Shown here piece by piece: positions 9,063 through 18,842 of a stretch of DNA of 64,000 nucleotides. Every line of letters begins with the position of its first letter. Position 1 is the first letter of the stretch. This stretch comes from Geodermatophilus telluris (GTDB lineage Bacteria > Actinomycetota > Actinomycetes > Mycobacteriales > Geodermatophilaceae). The translations under genes and the position numbers were made by a program. A model generated the notes under the pieces. That model had not been told where the DNA came from, made no database searches, and was given only the letters and a program-made list of their open reading frames with translations. The stretch lies in the NCBI RefSeq assembly GCF_900102745.1, contig NZ_FMZF01000004.1, forward strand, positions 248,001-312,000, written 5' to 3'.

Positions 9063-11366
9063 ATGATGAGCTCCACCCCACGCACCACCGCCGGTCCGGC
9101 AACGGCCGGCGAGAACCAGGTCGAGCTGGCGATCGGCGGGATGACGTGCGCCTCCTGCGCCGCACGGGTCGAGAGGAAGCTGAACAAGCTCGAGGGCGTC
9201 ACCGCCGCGGTCAACTACTCCACCGAGAAGGCGAAGGTCACCTTCTCCGGTGCGGTCACCGCCGAGGACCTCATCGCGACGGTGGAGAGCACCGGCTACA
9301 CCGCCACACTTCCCCGGTCGGAGGTCTCGCCGGACGGAGGACAGCCCGACGCACCGGCCGCCGACGACCACGTCCGCACCCTGCGGCAGCGGCTGACCGT
9401 CTCCGCGGTCCTGTCTGTCCCGGTCATCGCGACGGCGATGGTCCCGGCGCTGCAGTTCGACCACTGGCAGTGGCTGTCGCTCAGCCTGGCCGCGCCAGTG
9501 GTCGTGTGGGGGGCGTGGCCGTTCCACCGGGCTGCCTGGACCAACCTGCGCCACGGTGCGGCCACGATGGACACGCTCGTCTCGGTGGGCACCATCGCCG
9601 CGCTGGCCTGGTCGCTGTACGCGTTGTTCTGGGGCACCGCCGGGAGGACCGGCATGACCCACCCGTTCGAGCTGACCATCGCCCGCAGCGACGGGGCGGG
9701 GAACATCTACCTCGAGGCCGCCGCCGGGGTGACCACGTTCATCCTCGCCGGCCGGTACTTCGAGGCCCGCTCCAAGCGCCGCGCCGGTGCCGCCCTGCGC
9801 GCCCTGCTCGAGTTGGGCGCGAAAGAGGTGTCGGTGCTGCGCGATGGGCGTGAGCAGCGCATCGGCGTCGACCAGCTGGCTGTCGACGACCTGTTCGTCG
9901 TCCGGCCGGGCGAGAAGATCGCCACCGACGGTGTGGTCAGCGAGGGCTCCTCGGCGGTGGACGCCTCGATGCTCACCGGCGAGTCCGTGCCGGTCGAGGT
10001 CGGCCCGGGTGGCGCCGTGGTCGGTGCCACCGTCAACGCCGGCGGCCGGCTGGTCGTCCAGGCCACCCGCATCGGCGCCGACACGCAGCTGGCGCAGATG
10101 GCTCGGCTGGTCGAGGACGCGCAGAACGGCAAGGCCGAGGTGCAGCGCCTCGCCGACCGCATCTCCGGCATCTTCGTACCGGTCGTCATCGCCCTGGCCA
10201 TCGGCACCCTCGGCTTCTGGCTGGGCACCGGGGGCGGCCTGACCGCCGCCTTCACCGCCGCGGTCGCCGTGCTGATCATCGCCTGCCCCTGCGCCCTGGG
10301 CCTGGCCACCCCGACCGCACTGATGGTCGGCACCGGCCGCGGCGCCCAGCTGGGCATCCTGATCAAGGGCCCCGAGGTGCTGGAGAACACCCGCGCGGTC
10401 GACACCGTCGTGCTGGACAAGACCGGCACGGTCACCACCGGCCGGATGACCCTGCTCGACGTCGTCCTCGCCGCCGGCGAGGACCGGCAGCAGGTGCTGC
10501 GGCTGGCCGGCGCGCTGGAGGACGCCTCCGAGCACCCCATCGCCCAGGCCATCGCCACGGGCGCCACCGCAGCCGTCGGCCACCTGCCGCCGGTGGAGGG
10601 GTTCACCACCATCGAGGGCCTCGGCGTGCAGGGCGTCGTCGACGGGCACGCGGTGCTCGTCGGGCGGACCCGGCTGCTGGAGGACTGGTCGGTACACCTG
10701 GGCGTCGACCTGGGGCGGGCGAAGGCCGCGGCCGAGGCCGAGGGCAAGACCGCGGTCGCGGTCGGCTGGGACGGCGCCGCCCGCGCCGTCCTGGTGGTCG
10801 CCGACGCGGTCAAGGAGACCTCGGCTCAAGCCATCCGACAGCTGCGCGACCTGGGCCTGACCCCGGTGCTGCTGACCGGCGACAACGCCTCCGTCGCCCG
10901 CTCCGTCGCGGCCCAGGTGGGGATCGACGAGGTCATCGCCGAGGTCCTGCCCGCCGACAAGGTCGCCGTCGTGGAGCGGCTGCAGGGCGAGGGCAAGGTC
11001 GTGGCGATGGTCGGCGACGGCATCAACGACGCGGCGGCCCTCGCCCAGGCCGACCTGGGCCTGGCGATGGGCACCGGCACCGACGTGGCGATCGAGGCTT
11101 CCGACCTCACCCTCGTCCGCGGGGACCTGCGCGCCGCCGCCGACGCCATCCGGCTGTCCCGCCGCACGCTGCGCACCATCAAGGGGAACCTGGTCTGGGC
11201 CTTCGCCTACAACGTCGCGGCCCTGCCGCTGGCCGCCGCCGGGCTGCTCAACCCGATGATCGCGGGCGCGGCGATGGCGTTCTCCTCGGTGTTCGTCGTC
11301 GCCAACAGCCTGCGGCTGCGCCGTTTTCGCAGCGCCGGGCGACCGTCGGTTGCCGGAACGCACTGA
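9063..11366 (+). CDS. copA: Copper-translocating P-type ATPase CopA
   Basis: This is a P1B-type ATPase of about 767 residues that exports Cu(I) from the cytosol. An N-terminal HMA domain has GMTCASC (residues 26-32). The membrane domain contains the CPC transport motif (Cys408-Pro-Cys410) and is followed by the phosphorylation site DKTGT (Asp452), the nucleotide-binding HP motif (SEHPIAQA) and [14 protein letters not shown] in the hinge. I start at the tandem ATG 9063/9066, about 5 bases after AGGAAGA. The longer upstream frame overlaps the previous gene and is rejected. It receives copper from CopZ. Confidence 0.95.
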   Translation: MMSSTPRTTAGPATAGENQVELAIGGMTCASCAARVERKLNKLEGVTAAVNYSTEKAKVTFSGAVTAEDLIATVESTGYTATLPRSEVSPDGGQPDAPAADDHVRTLRQRLTVSAVLSVPVIATAMVPALQFDHWQWLSLSLAAPVVVWGAWPFHRAAWTNLRHGAATMDTLVSVGTIAALAWSLYALFWGTAGRTGMTHPFELTIARSDGAGNIYLEAAAGVTTFILAGRYFEARSKRRAGAALRALLELGAKEVSVLRDGREQRIGVDQLAVDDLFVVRPGEKIATDGVVSEGSSAVDASMLTGESVPVEVGPGGAVVGATVNAGGRLVVQATRIGADTQLAQMARLVEDAQNGKAEVQRLADRISGIFVPVVIALAIGTLGFWLGTGGGLTAAFTAAVAVLIIACPCALGLATPTALMVGTGRGAQLGILIKGPEVLENTRAVDTVVLDKTGTVTTGRMTLLDVVLAAGEDRQQVLRLAGALEDASEHPIAQAIATGATAAVGHLPPVEGFTTIEGLGVQGVVDGHAVLVGRTRLLEDWSVHLGVDLGRAKAAAEAEGKTAVAVGWDGAARAVLVVADAVKETSAQAIRQLRDLGLTPVLLTGDNASVARSVAAQVGIDEVIAEVLPADKVAVVERLQGEGKVVAMVGDGINDAAALAQADLGLAMGTGTDVAIEASDLTLVRGDLRAAADAIRLSRRTLRTIKGNLVWAFAYNVAALPLAAAGLLNPMIAGAAMAFSSVFVVANSLRLRRFRSAGRPSVAGTH

Positions 11367-11390
11367 CCCGGCCGCCTGCCGCCCGACCGA

Positions 11391-11423
11391 CCCGGCGGCC
11401 CGGCCCCGAGCCGGGCTGCCGGG
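11391..11423 (+). terminator. Hairpin terminator downstream of copA
   Basis: CCCGGCGGCCCGGC (11391-11404) pairs with GCCGGGCTGCCGGG (11410-11423) with one G-T wobble and a five-base loop, between copA and the MFS gene. There is no T-run, as is usual in GC-rich actinobacteria. Confidence 0.5.
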
Positions 11424-11450
11424 CCCGCACCACCCTCCAGGAGCTCGCGC

Positions 11451-12959
11451 ATGTCCGCGTCACTGTCCGATCAATCCCAGGCCGCCGGGAACGCTCCGAC
11501 TGCCCGCCGACTGGGGCTGTCACTGCTGGTGATCGCCACGGCCCAGTTGATGCTGGTGCTCGACGACGGCATCGCCAACATCGCCCTGCCCAGCATCCAG
11601 TCCGACCTGGACGTCTCCGGAGCGAACCTGCCGTGGGTGATCAACGCCTACGTCCTCGTCTTCGGCGCGCTGCTGCTGTTCGGCGGTCGGGTCGGTGACC
11701 TGTTCGGCCGGCGCCGGGTACTGCGCATCGGCCTGGTCGTGTTCATCGCCGCGTCGCTGCTGGGCGGCCTCGCGCCGAACGCAGGCCTGCTGATCGGCGC
11801 CCGCGCCCTGCAGGGCCTGGGTGCGGCGCTGGCCGCGCCGAACGCGCTGGCGCTGATCGCCACCACGTTCCCGCAGGGCAAGGCGCGCAACTCGGCGATG
11901 GCGGTCTACGGCGCGATGTCTGCCGTCGGCATCGTGGTCGGCGTGCTGCTCGGCGGGGCTCTCACCGGGCTGCTCGACTGGCGGTGGGTGTTCTTCATCA
12001 ACGCCCCGATCGGCCTCGCCGTGCTCGCCGGCACCGGTGTCCTGGCGGAGAACAGCCGAGGTCGCGAGCGGCTGGACACCGCGGGGGCAGTGACCGGCAC
12101 CGGCGCGATGGTCGCGCTGGTCTACGGCCTCACCCGCGCCGGTGAGCAGGGCTGGACCGACGCGCTCACCCTGGCCGCGTCGGCCGCCGCCGCGGTGCTG
12201 CTGGCCGTGTTCCTGGTCCTGCAGGCGCGCACCGTGCAGCCGCTGCTGCCGCTGAGCCTGTTCGCCGACCGCAGCCGCGCCGGGTCCTACGCCACGGTGC
12301 TGTTCATCGGTGCCGGGCTGATGGGGTCGTTCTACCTGCTCGCGTTGTTCCTGCAGCAGGTCCTCCGGTACGGGGCCCTGGAGGCCGGGACGGCGTCGCT
12401 GCCCTTCGCCGTCGGCATCATCCTGGCCTCGGGCACCAGCGGGAAGCTGGTCGAGCGCCTGGCGCCGCGCATCCTGGCCGCGCCCGGGCTGCTGCTGGCC
12501 GCGGCGGGCATGTTCGGGCTGTCCACGCTGACCGTGGACTCCTCCTACTCCGTTCACGTCTTGCCCGCGCTGTTCGGAACCTCCTTCGGGCTCGGCCTGG
12601 CGTTCGTGCCCTTGACGCTGACCGCCGTGCACCGCGTCGCCGACGACCGGGCCGGAGTGGCTTCGGCGCTGGTCAACTCGGCCCAGCAGATCGGCGCCGC
12701 ACTCGGCCTGGCCGTGTTGACCACCGTCTCCGCCGTCGCGGCCGACGAGCAGCTGCCCGGCGCCGCCCGGGTGCTCCAACAGGGCGTGGCCGACACAGAC
12801 GCCGCCGCCGTCGCCCGGGCCAGCGAAGCCCTCGCGGAGGGCTACACCGCGGGCTTCCTCACCGGATCCGGGTTGCTGCTGGCCGCCGCCGTCCTCGTCG
12901 CCGCCACCGTCACCACCCGCGACGTCCAGCGCGCGCCGCAGGCGGCACCGGCCCGGTGA
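11451..12959 (+). CDS. MFS transporter, DHA2 (EmrB/QacA) family, 14 TM
   Basis: This 502-residue integral membrane protein has the DHA2 signature in its first helix (LMLVLDDGIANIALPSIQ; the canonical Asp lies in the LDxTIVNVALP position) and the loop 2-3 motif GGRVGDLFGRRRV. The hydrophobic pattern fits 14 transmembrane segments. The family exports drugs, dyes or metabolites by proton antiport. ATG 11451 has GGAGCTC upstream. Its stop overlaps the start of the next gene by four bases, so the MFS, MauE-like and DsbA-like genes form one operon. The substrate is unknown and the copper neighbourhood is only suggestive. Confidence 0.88.
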   Translation: MSASLSDQSQAAGNAPTARRLGLSLLVIATAQLMLVLDDGIANIALPSIQSDLDVSGANLPWVINAYVLVFGALLLFGGRVGDLFGRRRVLRIGLVVFIAASLLGGLAPNAGLLIGARALQGLGAALAAPNALALIATTFPQGKARNSAMAVYGAMSAVGIVVGVLLGGALTGLLDWRWVFFINAPIGLAVLAGTGVLAENSRGRERLDTAGAVTGTGAMVALVYGLTRAGEQGWTDALTLAASAAAAVLLAVFLVLQARTVQPLLPLSLFADRSRAGSYATVLFIGAGLMGSFYLLALFLQQVLRYGALEAGTASLPFAVGIILASGTSGKLVERLAPRILAAPGLLLAAAGMFGLSTLTVDSSYSVHVLPALFGTSFGLGLAFVPLTLTAVHRVADDRAGVASALVNSAQQIGAALGLAVLTTVSAVAADEQLPGAARVLQQGVADTDAAAVARASEALAEGYTAGFLTGSGLLLAAAVLVAATVTTRDVQRAPQAAPAR

Positions 12960-13552
12960 GGAGCCCCACAGCGCCTGGTCGGAACCAGGACGGGCCGGAC
13001 ACCGACCAACAGACGGTGCGCACCCTCCCGTCCACCGTCTGGCTCTGGGCAGCGACAGCGGCCCGCGTGCTGCTCGGCGGCGTCCTCGTCATGGCCGGCG
13101 CGCTGAAGATCCCCGACCCGGCCGCCGCCGTCCGCGCCGTCCGCGCCTACCGACTGCTCCCCGAGACGCTGGTCGCACCGGTCGCGTTCGGGCTGCCGGT
13201 CCTGGAGATAGCCGTCGGCCTGGCGCTGCTCACCGGTGTCTTCGTGCGCACGGCGGCACTGGCCTCCGCCGTCCTGCTCACCGTGTTCATCGCCGGCATC
13301 ACCACGGCCTGGGCGCGAGGCCTGCAGATCGACTGCGGCTGCTTCGGCGACGGCGGTCAGGTCGCCGCTGGCCAGACCGCCTACCCCGGCGAGATCGCCC
13401 GCGACGCCGGCCTGCTGCTGCTCGCGCTGGCGTTGACCCGGTGGCCGCGCTCGCGGCTGGCCCTGGGCGGGGTCTCCGGAGACGGCCGGCCGTGCGCCTG
13501 CTCCCCCGCTCCCCCCGACCGCACCGACGAGGAGCCGACCCGTGCCCGCTGA
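12956..13552 (+). CDS. MauE/DoxX-like integral membrane protein
   Basis: This 198-residue protein has about four transmembrane helices and the MauE/DoxX-type CGCFG motif (IDCGCFGDGG) in the loop after the third helix. GTG 12956 overlaps the MFS stop. Family members are paired with thioredoxin-fold proteins and are thought to act in extracytoplasmic thiol-disulfide chemistry. Here the DsbA-like gene follows with an 11-base overlap, which fits that pairing. A Cys-Pro-rich tail (CACSPAPP) lies at the cytosolic or exported C-terminus. Confidence 0.75.
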   Translation: MRSPTAPGRNQDGPDTDQQTVRTLPSTVWLWAATAARVLLGGVLVMAGALKIPDPAAAVRAVRAYRLLPETLVAPVAFGLPVLEIAVGLALLTGVFVRTAALASAVLLTVFIAGITTAWARGLQIDCGCFGDGGQVAAGQTAYPGEIARDAGLLLLALALTRWPRSRLALGGVSGDGRPCACSPAPPDRTDEEPTRAR

Positions 13553-14315
13553 CCCGACCCACACCGGCTCGAGGACCACCGCCCGCCAGCGGATCGAAGC
13601 CCGTCGCGCCGCCGAGGCCGCCGCGCTCGCTGGAGCGCAGCGCCGGCGGCGGACCATGATCGGCGGCGTCGCCGCCGCGGTGGCGGTGCTGGTGGTCCTC
13701 GTCGTGGTGGTCGTCGTGCAGTCCCAGCGGACGGCGACCTCCGCCCAGGCCGGCACGCCCGCCAACACCGTCGCCGACGGCACCGCCGTCCGCATCGGCC
13801 AGGCCGACGCGCCGGTCACGGTGACCGTCTACGAGGACTTCCTCTGCCCGGCCTGCAAGTCCTTCGAGGGCACCAGCGGGGACACCCTGGCCGCACTGGT
13901 CGCCGACGGCACCGCCGCGGTGGAGTACCGGCCGGTGGCGATCCTCGATCACTACTCCACCGACGCCTACTCCACCCGGGCACTCAACGCCGCCGGCGTC
14001 GTCGCCGACGCCGCCGGACCCGAGGCGTTCCTCGCCTTCCACGACCTGCTCTTCGCCCACCAGCCGACCGAGGGCGGCGCCGGGCTGCCCGACGACGAGC
14101 TGATCGCCCTGGCCGTGCGCACCGGAGCCACCGGCGCGGAGATCGAGTCCGGGATCCGCGACCTGGTCTATGCGGACTGGACTCGGCGGGTCACCGACGA
14201 CGCCAGCCGCAACGGCCTGACCGGCACGCCCACCATCCTCGTCGACGGTGACGTGCTCGAGACGCGATCGCCGCAGGGTCTCGAGGCGGCCGTGCGCGAC
14301 GCTGCGGCGGCCTGA
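13542..14315 (+). CDS. DsbA-family thioredoxin-fold protein, membrane-anchored
   Basis: This 257-residue protein has an Arg-rich cytosolic N-terminus, one transmembrane segment (about residues 39-60) and an exported thioredoxin fold with helical insertion. The active site is CPAC at residues 102-105. The cis-Pro loop appears as GTPTILVDG. It probably oxidises or isomerises disulfides outside the membrane and may receive electrons from or pass them to the MauE-like partner encoded just upstream. GTG 13542 lies inside the end of that gene, indicating translational coupling. Confidence 0.88.
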   Translation: MPADPTHTGSRTTARQRIEARRAAEAAALAGAQRRRRTMIGGVAAAVAVLVVLVVVVVVQSQRTATSAQAGTPANTVADGTAVRIGQADAPVTVTVYEDFLCPACKSFEGTSGDTLAALVADGTAAVEYRPVAILDHYSTDAYSTRALNAAGVVADAAGPEAFLAFHDLLFAHQPTEGGAGLPDDELIALAVRTGATGAEIESGIRDLVYADWTRRVTDDASRNGLTGTPTILVDGDVLETRSPQGLEAAVRDAAAA

Positions 14316-14926
14316 ACCACCGATCGCGGGACGGCACCGTGTGACCGCCGGCCTGATCGAGCGCTCTGCCGAGAGGCCCGGTCCGGCGCTCAGCGCCCTC
14401 TATCGAGACCGACGACGGCTCGGCACCTCCTGGCAACGGGACATGAACTGGTCGGAGCCTCCTGCCCTCGCCCGAGTCGACGGCAGGGACGGTCGCCGCA
14501 GCGGCCGGCGGTCGGCCATCCGGTCGACCGGCCGCCTCGAGCTGTGTGGCCTGCTCGACGCGCCATGGGTGATGGCCGGCCGGTGGCCCATGCGGTGGCG
14601 ACGACGGCCACGCTGCATGCGACGGCGATCGGTACCTCCAGCGGGAGCTCGCCCGGCTCATCGGCCGCGGCAGGGGCCACGCCGTGGTCCACGCCCCCAC
14701 GGTCGCGGGCACGGAGGAGCGGGCCGCTGAGGTCTGCGTCGGCACAACAGCCGATGCCGACCCCGGCACCGACGACGACGTCGTCAGGGGCGCTCCGGCC
14801 GCGGGCGGGACGGCCGCCCGACCGGGCACGACGAGGGCCAAGTGCTCGAGCAGCCGGCCCTCGTCGTCCTGCGTCGGACCGATGGGCCGCGGCACCGCCG
14901 ACCTCGTGGGCCGCAGCCCGTACGAC
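14316..14926 (+). pseudogene. Gene-poor stretch with possible decayed coding remnant
   Basis: No intact gene fits these 610 bases. Short plus-strand pieces in different frames look protein-like, for example RELARLIGRGRGHAVVHAP near 14640-14700 and DEGQVLEQPALVVL near 14830-14875. The pattern recalls Acg-type nitroreductase proteins, which often contain a LxxPALVVL step, but the match is from memory and weak. The rest appears noncoding. Confidence 0.25.
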
Positions 14927-14988
14927 ATACCCCCGGGGGAATACCTGCGACGGTGCTACAGTTCTTCGGGTATACCCCCCCGGGTATA
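14927..14988 (+). promoter_or_regulatory. Two CstR/CsoR-type operators before the rhodanese operon
   Basis: A perfect 18-bp site TATACCC-CCCC-GGGTATA occupies 14971-14988, and a second, less symmetric one (ATACCCCCGGGGGAATAC) occupies 14927-14944. The first ends 20 bases before the rhodanese GTG at 15009, so repressor binding would block the promoter. The matching site before the CstR-type gene at 18300 suggests CstR as the regulator rather than CsoR, although cross-binding is possible. Confidence 0.7.
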
Positions 14989-15008
14989 CACCGCTGTTAG
15001 GAGCTACC

Positions 15009-15320
15009 GTGATCCCCGAGATCGACCACAACACCTTCGCCGCCCGGCTGGACGAGGGCGATGCCTTCGTCGTCGACGTGAGGGAGGCGCGCGAGTACCG
15101 CCCCGGCCACGTCCCGGGTGCGCGGAACCTGCCGCTGAGCGTGCTCCCGGCCCGACTGCCGGAGTTGCCGAAGGACCGGCCGGTCTACGTGATCTGCCAG
15201 GCCGGCGGTCGCAGCGCCCAGGCCACCGACCTGATGCGCGCGGTCGGCATCGACGCGGTCAGCGTCACCGGAGGCACCGGCGCATGGATCGAGTCCGGCC
15301 GCCCGGTCGCCACAGCCTGA
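15009..15320 (+). CDS. Single-domain rhodanese
   Basis: This 103-residue protein is one rhodanese domain with the active-site loop CQAGGRS and catalytic Cys63. It transfers sulfane sulfur between persulfides and acceptors such as low-molecular-weight thiols. GTG 15009 is preceded by GGAGCT; the upstream extension of the frame runs through the operators and is rejected. It is first in an operon with a persulfide dioxygenase, a second rhodanese and a TauE exporter, so its role is in reactive-sulfur detoxification. Confidence 0.88.
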   Translation: MIPEIDHNTFAARLDEGDAFVVDVREAREYRPGHVPGARNLPLSVLPARLPELPKDRPVYVICQAGGRSAQATDLMRAVGIDAVSVTGGTGAWIESGRPVATA

Positions 15321-15358
15321 CCTGGACCACCACTCCACGGCAGCGAGAGGAACCTGCG

Positions 15359-16744
15359 ATGACGATCACCGTCCTCCCCCTGGACACCCCCGGCCTGGGC
15401 GATCGCACCTACCTGGCCCACGACGGCGAGGTCGCCCTCGTCGTCGACCCGCAGCGCGACTACGACCGCGTGCTCGGCCTGGCCCGAGCCGCCGGCGTGC
15501 GGATCACCCACGTGTTCGAATCGCACATCCACAACGACTACGTCACCGGCGGATACGAGCTCGCCCAGGAGACGGGCGCGCAGTACCTGCTCAACGGCGA
15601 CGACCCGGTCTCCTTCGACTGCGTGGGCGTCCGTGACGGTGACGTCGTCGAGGTCGGCGACCGGATGCGCGTGCGGGTGCTGCTCACCCCCGGGCACACC
15701 CACACGCACCTGTCCTACGCGCTGTCCGATGGCGATGAGCCAGTGGGCGTCTTCACCGGCGGCTCGCTGCTCTACGGGTCCACCGGCCGGCCCGACCTGC
15801 TCGGCCCCGAGCACACCGACACCCTCGCCCAGGCACAGTGGCACTCGGCACGCCGGCTGGCCGCCGAGCTGCCCGACCCGACGGCCGTGTACCCGACGCA
15901 CGGCTTCGGCAGCTTCTGCTCGGCCACCCAGTCGGGCGGGACCGCCAGCACCATCGGCCAGGAGAAGGTGGCCAACCCGGCGCTGACCCGGGACCTGGAG
16001 AGCTACGTCGAGGAGCTGCTGGCAGGCCTGGACGCCTACCCGGCCTACTACGCGCACATGGGCCTGGCCAACTCCGGCCGCCCGGGCGAGGCCGACCTGT
16101 CGCTGCCGGCCGAGGCCGACCCCGCCGAGCTGCGCCGGCGCATGGAGGCCGGCGAGTGGGTGGTCGACCTGCGCACCCGCACCGCGTTCGCGGCTGGTCA
16201 CCTGGCCGGCACGGTGAACTTCGGTCTCGACGGCCAGTTCGTCACCTACCTGGGCTGGCTCATCCCCTGGGGCACCCCGGTCACCCTGCTCGGCGAGACC
16301 GCCGACGACGTCGCCGAGGCCCAGCGCGAACTGGTCCGCATCGGCATCGACCGCCCGGCCGCGATGGCCACCGGCACGCCCGAGCAGTGGGCCGGCGGCG
16401 CGCCGCTGCGCAGCTACCGGACGGCGACCTTCGCCGACCTGGCGGCGCAGCTGGAACAGGACCCGTCGACCTCCGTCCTCGACGTGCGTCGCGACCAGGA
16501 GCGCGCCGAGCGGCACATCGCCGGGTCCACGCACGTCCCGATCCACGAGGTGCTGCACCGCCTGGAGGAGGTCCCGGCCGGACCGGTCTGGGTGCACTGC
16601 GCCGGCGGCTACCGCGCCGGGGTCGTCGCCGCGCTCCTCGACGCCCACGGCATCGACGTCGTCGCCATCGACGACTCCTTCGACAACGCCGGTCCCGCCG
16701 GCCTCCCCCTCACCGACTCGACCCGCCAGGAGATCTCCGCGTGA
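15359..16744 (+). CDS. Persulfide dioxygenase-rhodanese fusion (CstB/BlaB-like MBL-fold)
   Basis: This 461-residue protein has an N-terminal metallo-beta-lactamase fold with a variant metal motif SHIHNDY (His56, His58, Asp60), which is the single-iron arrangement of ETHE1-type persulfide dioxygenases. Two rhodanese-like domains follow. The first (about 265-360) lacks the active Cys, and the second has Cys414 in CAGGYRA. The enzyme oxidises persulfides to sulfite and can pass sulfane sulfur to make thiosulfate. ATG 15359 follows GAGAGG. The stop overlaps the next GTG by four bases. The architecture matches S. aureus CstB. Confidence 0.9.
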   Translation: MTITVLPLDTPGLGDRTYLAHDGEVALVVDPQRDYDRVLGLARAAGVRITHVFESHIHNDYVTGGYELAQETGAQYLLNGDDPVSFDCVGVRDGDVVEVGDRMRVRVLLTPGHTHTHLSYALSDGDEPVGVFTGGSLLYGSTGRPDLLGPEHTDTLAQAQWHSARRLAAELPDPTAVYPTHGFGSFCSATQSGGTASTIGQEKVANPALTRDLESYVEELLAGLDAYPAYYAHMGLANSGRPGEADLSLPAEADPAELRRRMEAGEWVVDLRTRTAFAAGHLAGTVNFGLDGQFVTYLGWLIPWGTPVTLLGETADDVAEAQRELVRIGIDRPAAMATGTPEQWAGGAPLRSYRTATFADLAAQLEQDPSTSVLDVRRDQERAERHIAGSTHVPIHEVLHRLEEVPAGPVWVHCAGGYRAGVVAALLDAHGIDVVAIDDSFDNAGPAGLPLTDSTRQEISA

Positions 16745-17316
16745 CCCGCGCCATCGACGCACCCACCCTCGCCGAACGACTCGGCGATGACCACAGCCCC
16801 GACCCGGCGTTGGTCGACGTCCGCACCCCTGCGGAGTTCGAGGCCGGACACATCCCCGGCGCGACCAACGTCCCGCTCGACCAGCTGCGCAGCCGGCTCG
16901 CCGATCTGCGGGAGCCGCTCGGCGACGCCGACGTCGTCCTGGTCTGCCGCTCCGGCGCCCGCGCCGGGCAGGCCCAGCAAGTCATGCGAATGGCGGGGCT
17001 CGGCGCGCCAGCCGTGCTCTCCGGCGGGATGGTCGACTGGGAGCGGGCCGGCCTGGCAGTGGACCGTGGCCGCCAGGTCTGGGACCTGGAGCGCCAGGTC
17101 CGCTTCGCCGCCGGATCCCTGGTCGTCACCGGCACCCTCGGCAGCCTGGTCGCACCGAGGCTGAAGTGGCTGTCGGGCGTTGTCGGCGGTGGCCTCGTGT
17201 TCGCCGCGGTGAGCAACTCCTGCGCGATGGGCATGGCGCTGGCGCGGATGCCCTGGAACCGCCGCGGCAACGCCGCCGTCGCCTGCACCGTCGGCACGCC
17301 GTCTCGGACGCGGTGA
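16741..17316 (+). CDS. Rhodanese with C-terminal DUF2892 membrane hairpin (YgaP-like)
   Basis: This 191-residue protein has a rhodanese domain with Cys69 in CRSGARA, then a two-helix membrane domain from about residue 118 onward. This is the YgaP layout, in which the sulfurtransferase is held at the inner face of the membrane. GTG 16741 overlaps the upstream stop, so translation is coupled. It may deliver sulfane sulfur near the membrane, next to the TauE-type exporter encoded 4 bases downstream. Confidence 0.88.
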   Translation: MTRAIDAPTLAERLGDDHSPDPALVDVRTPAEFEAGHIPGATNVPLDQLRSRLADLREPLGDADVVLVCRSGARAGQAQQVMRMAGLGAPAVLSGGMVDWERAGLAVDRGRQVWDLERQVRFAAGSLVVTGTLGSLVAPRLKWLSGVVGGGLVFAAVSNSCAMGMALARMPWNRRGNAAVACTVGTPSRTR

Positions 17317-17320
17317 CCCG

Positions 17321-18193
17321 GTGCTGATCGCCCTCACGGTCGCACTGGCCGTCGTCGTCGGGCTGGCGCTGGGCCTGCTCGGCGGCGGAGGGTCGATCCT
17401 CATGGTCCCGCTGCTGGTCTACGTGGCCGGCAAGGACGCCGAGGAGGCGATCGCCCTCTCGCTCGTGGTGGTCGGCGTGACCTCCGCGGTCAGCGTGATC
17501 GGCCACGCCCGCTCTCGCCGCGTCCGGTGGCGCACCGGGTGGCTCCTGGGCGCTACCGGCATCGTCGGCGCGTTCGCCGGCGGGCTGATCGGAGCGCACC
17601 TGCCCGGACAGCTGCTCATGGGCGGCTTCGCGGTGCTCATGATGGTCACCGCGGTGGCGATGCTGCGCGGCCGTCGCTCCGCTGCGCCCGAGTCGGCCGG
17701 GCCCTCCCCCGGGTGCAGCCTCCTCATCGGAGCGGGCCTCGGGTTGGTCACCGGCCTGCTCGGCGCCGGCGGCGGCTTCCTGATCGTCCCGGCACTCACC
17801 CTGCTCGCGGGCCTCCCGATGACCGCGGCCGTGGGCACCTCGTTACTGGTCATCGCCATGAACTCCGCGGCCGGCCTCGCAGGCCACCTGACCGCCGTGC
17901 CGGTCGACTGGGCACTCACCGGGGCGGTCACCGCGGCCGCCGTCGCCGGCAGCCTGCTCGGGGCACGCCTGGTCGACCGCATCCCGGCCGATGCCCTGCG
18001 GCGGGCCTTCGGCTGGTTCGTCCTCCTCACGGGCGCATCTGTGCTCGTCCAGCAGGCGCCCGACGGCGCGCGGCTGCCGCTGGTGACCGCGCTCCTCGGC
18101 GTGGCCGGCGTGATGGGGATCTGCTCGGCGTTCGTGCCGCGCTGCCCCCTCCGCCACGCCGAGATCGTCGGCCCCCGCACTGCCGGGGCCTGA
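17321..18193 (+). CDS. TauE/SafE family sulfite/sulfur-anion exporter
   Basis: This 290-residue membrane protein consists of two homologous halves, each beginning with a Gly-rich motif (LGLLGGGGSILMVPLLVY and TGLLGAGGGFLIVPAL), the hallmark of TauE/SafE (DUF81) permeases with about eight helices. In this operon it most plausibly exports the sulfite made by the persulfide dioxygenase. GTG 17321 lies 4 bases after the previous stop. The C-terminus ends with a short Cys-containing tail (FVPRCPLRHAE) also seen in related sequences. Confidence 0.9.
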   Translation: MLIALTVALAVVVGLALGLLGGGGSILMVPLLVYVAGKDAEEAIALSLVVVGVTSAVSVIGHARSRRVRWRTGWLLGATGIVGAFAGGLIGAHLPGQLLMGGFAVLMMVTAVAMLRGRRSAAPESAGPSPGCSLLIGAGLGLVTGLLGAGGGFLIVPALTLLAGLPMTAAVGTSLLVIAMNSAAGLAGHLTAVPVDWALTGAVTAAAVAGSLLGARLVDRIPADALRRAFGWFVLLTGASVLVQQAPDGARLPLVTALLGVAGVMGICSAFVPRCPLRHAEIVGPRTAGA

Positions 18194-18255
18194 CTCGGAC
18201 GGCCGCGCGGGGCGCAGGGGAATCCCCGCGCACCGCGCGGCGCTCTCCGCAGAGG

Positions 18256-18269
18256 TACCCGCCCGGGTA
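18256..18269 (+). promoter_or_regulatory. CstR-type operator upstream of the cstR-like gene
   Basis: TACCC-GCCC-GGGTA at 18256-18269 has the same half-sites and spacer length as the site at 14971-14988 (TACCC-CCCC-GGGTA), 30 bases before the ATG at 18300. It probably allows autoregulation. Confidence 0.65.
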
Positions 18270-18272
18270 TAG

Positions 18273-18566
<294 letters not shown>

Positions 18567-18576
18567 GCACCACCCC

Positions 18577-18613
18577 CTGCGGTCCGCCCGGTACCCGCCG
18601 GGGCGGGCCGCAG
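18577..18613 (+). terminator. Hairpin terminator of the sulfur operon
   Basis: CTGCGGTCCGCCC (18577-18589) pairs with GGGCGGGCCGCAG (18601-18613) with one wobble and an 11-base loop, 11 bases after the cstR stop. Confidence 0.6.
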
Positions 18614-18842
18614 TCCTCTGAGGAGCCGGCGGCCCCGACGCCCCCGACTGGCCGCTCGTCCCTGAGCCCAGGGGCGCCCGCGACGACTCCCGGGGCGCCG
18701 TCGGCCGAGCCGGCCGAGGAGGCAGCACGGGCCGACGACGAGCGGCGTCACGGGCACCCCCACCGGCACAAGTGCTCGCCGACGGCGAGACCCAGCGGAG
18801 AGCGACCCTCCAGGGACCCGGTCACCAGACGCTCGGTGTGCC

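Noticed and set aside
8955..11363. 802-codon minus-strand frame opposite copA
   Set aside because: Pure antisense shadow; copA is unmistakable on the plus strand.
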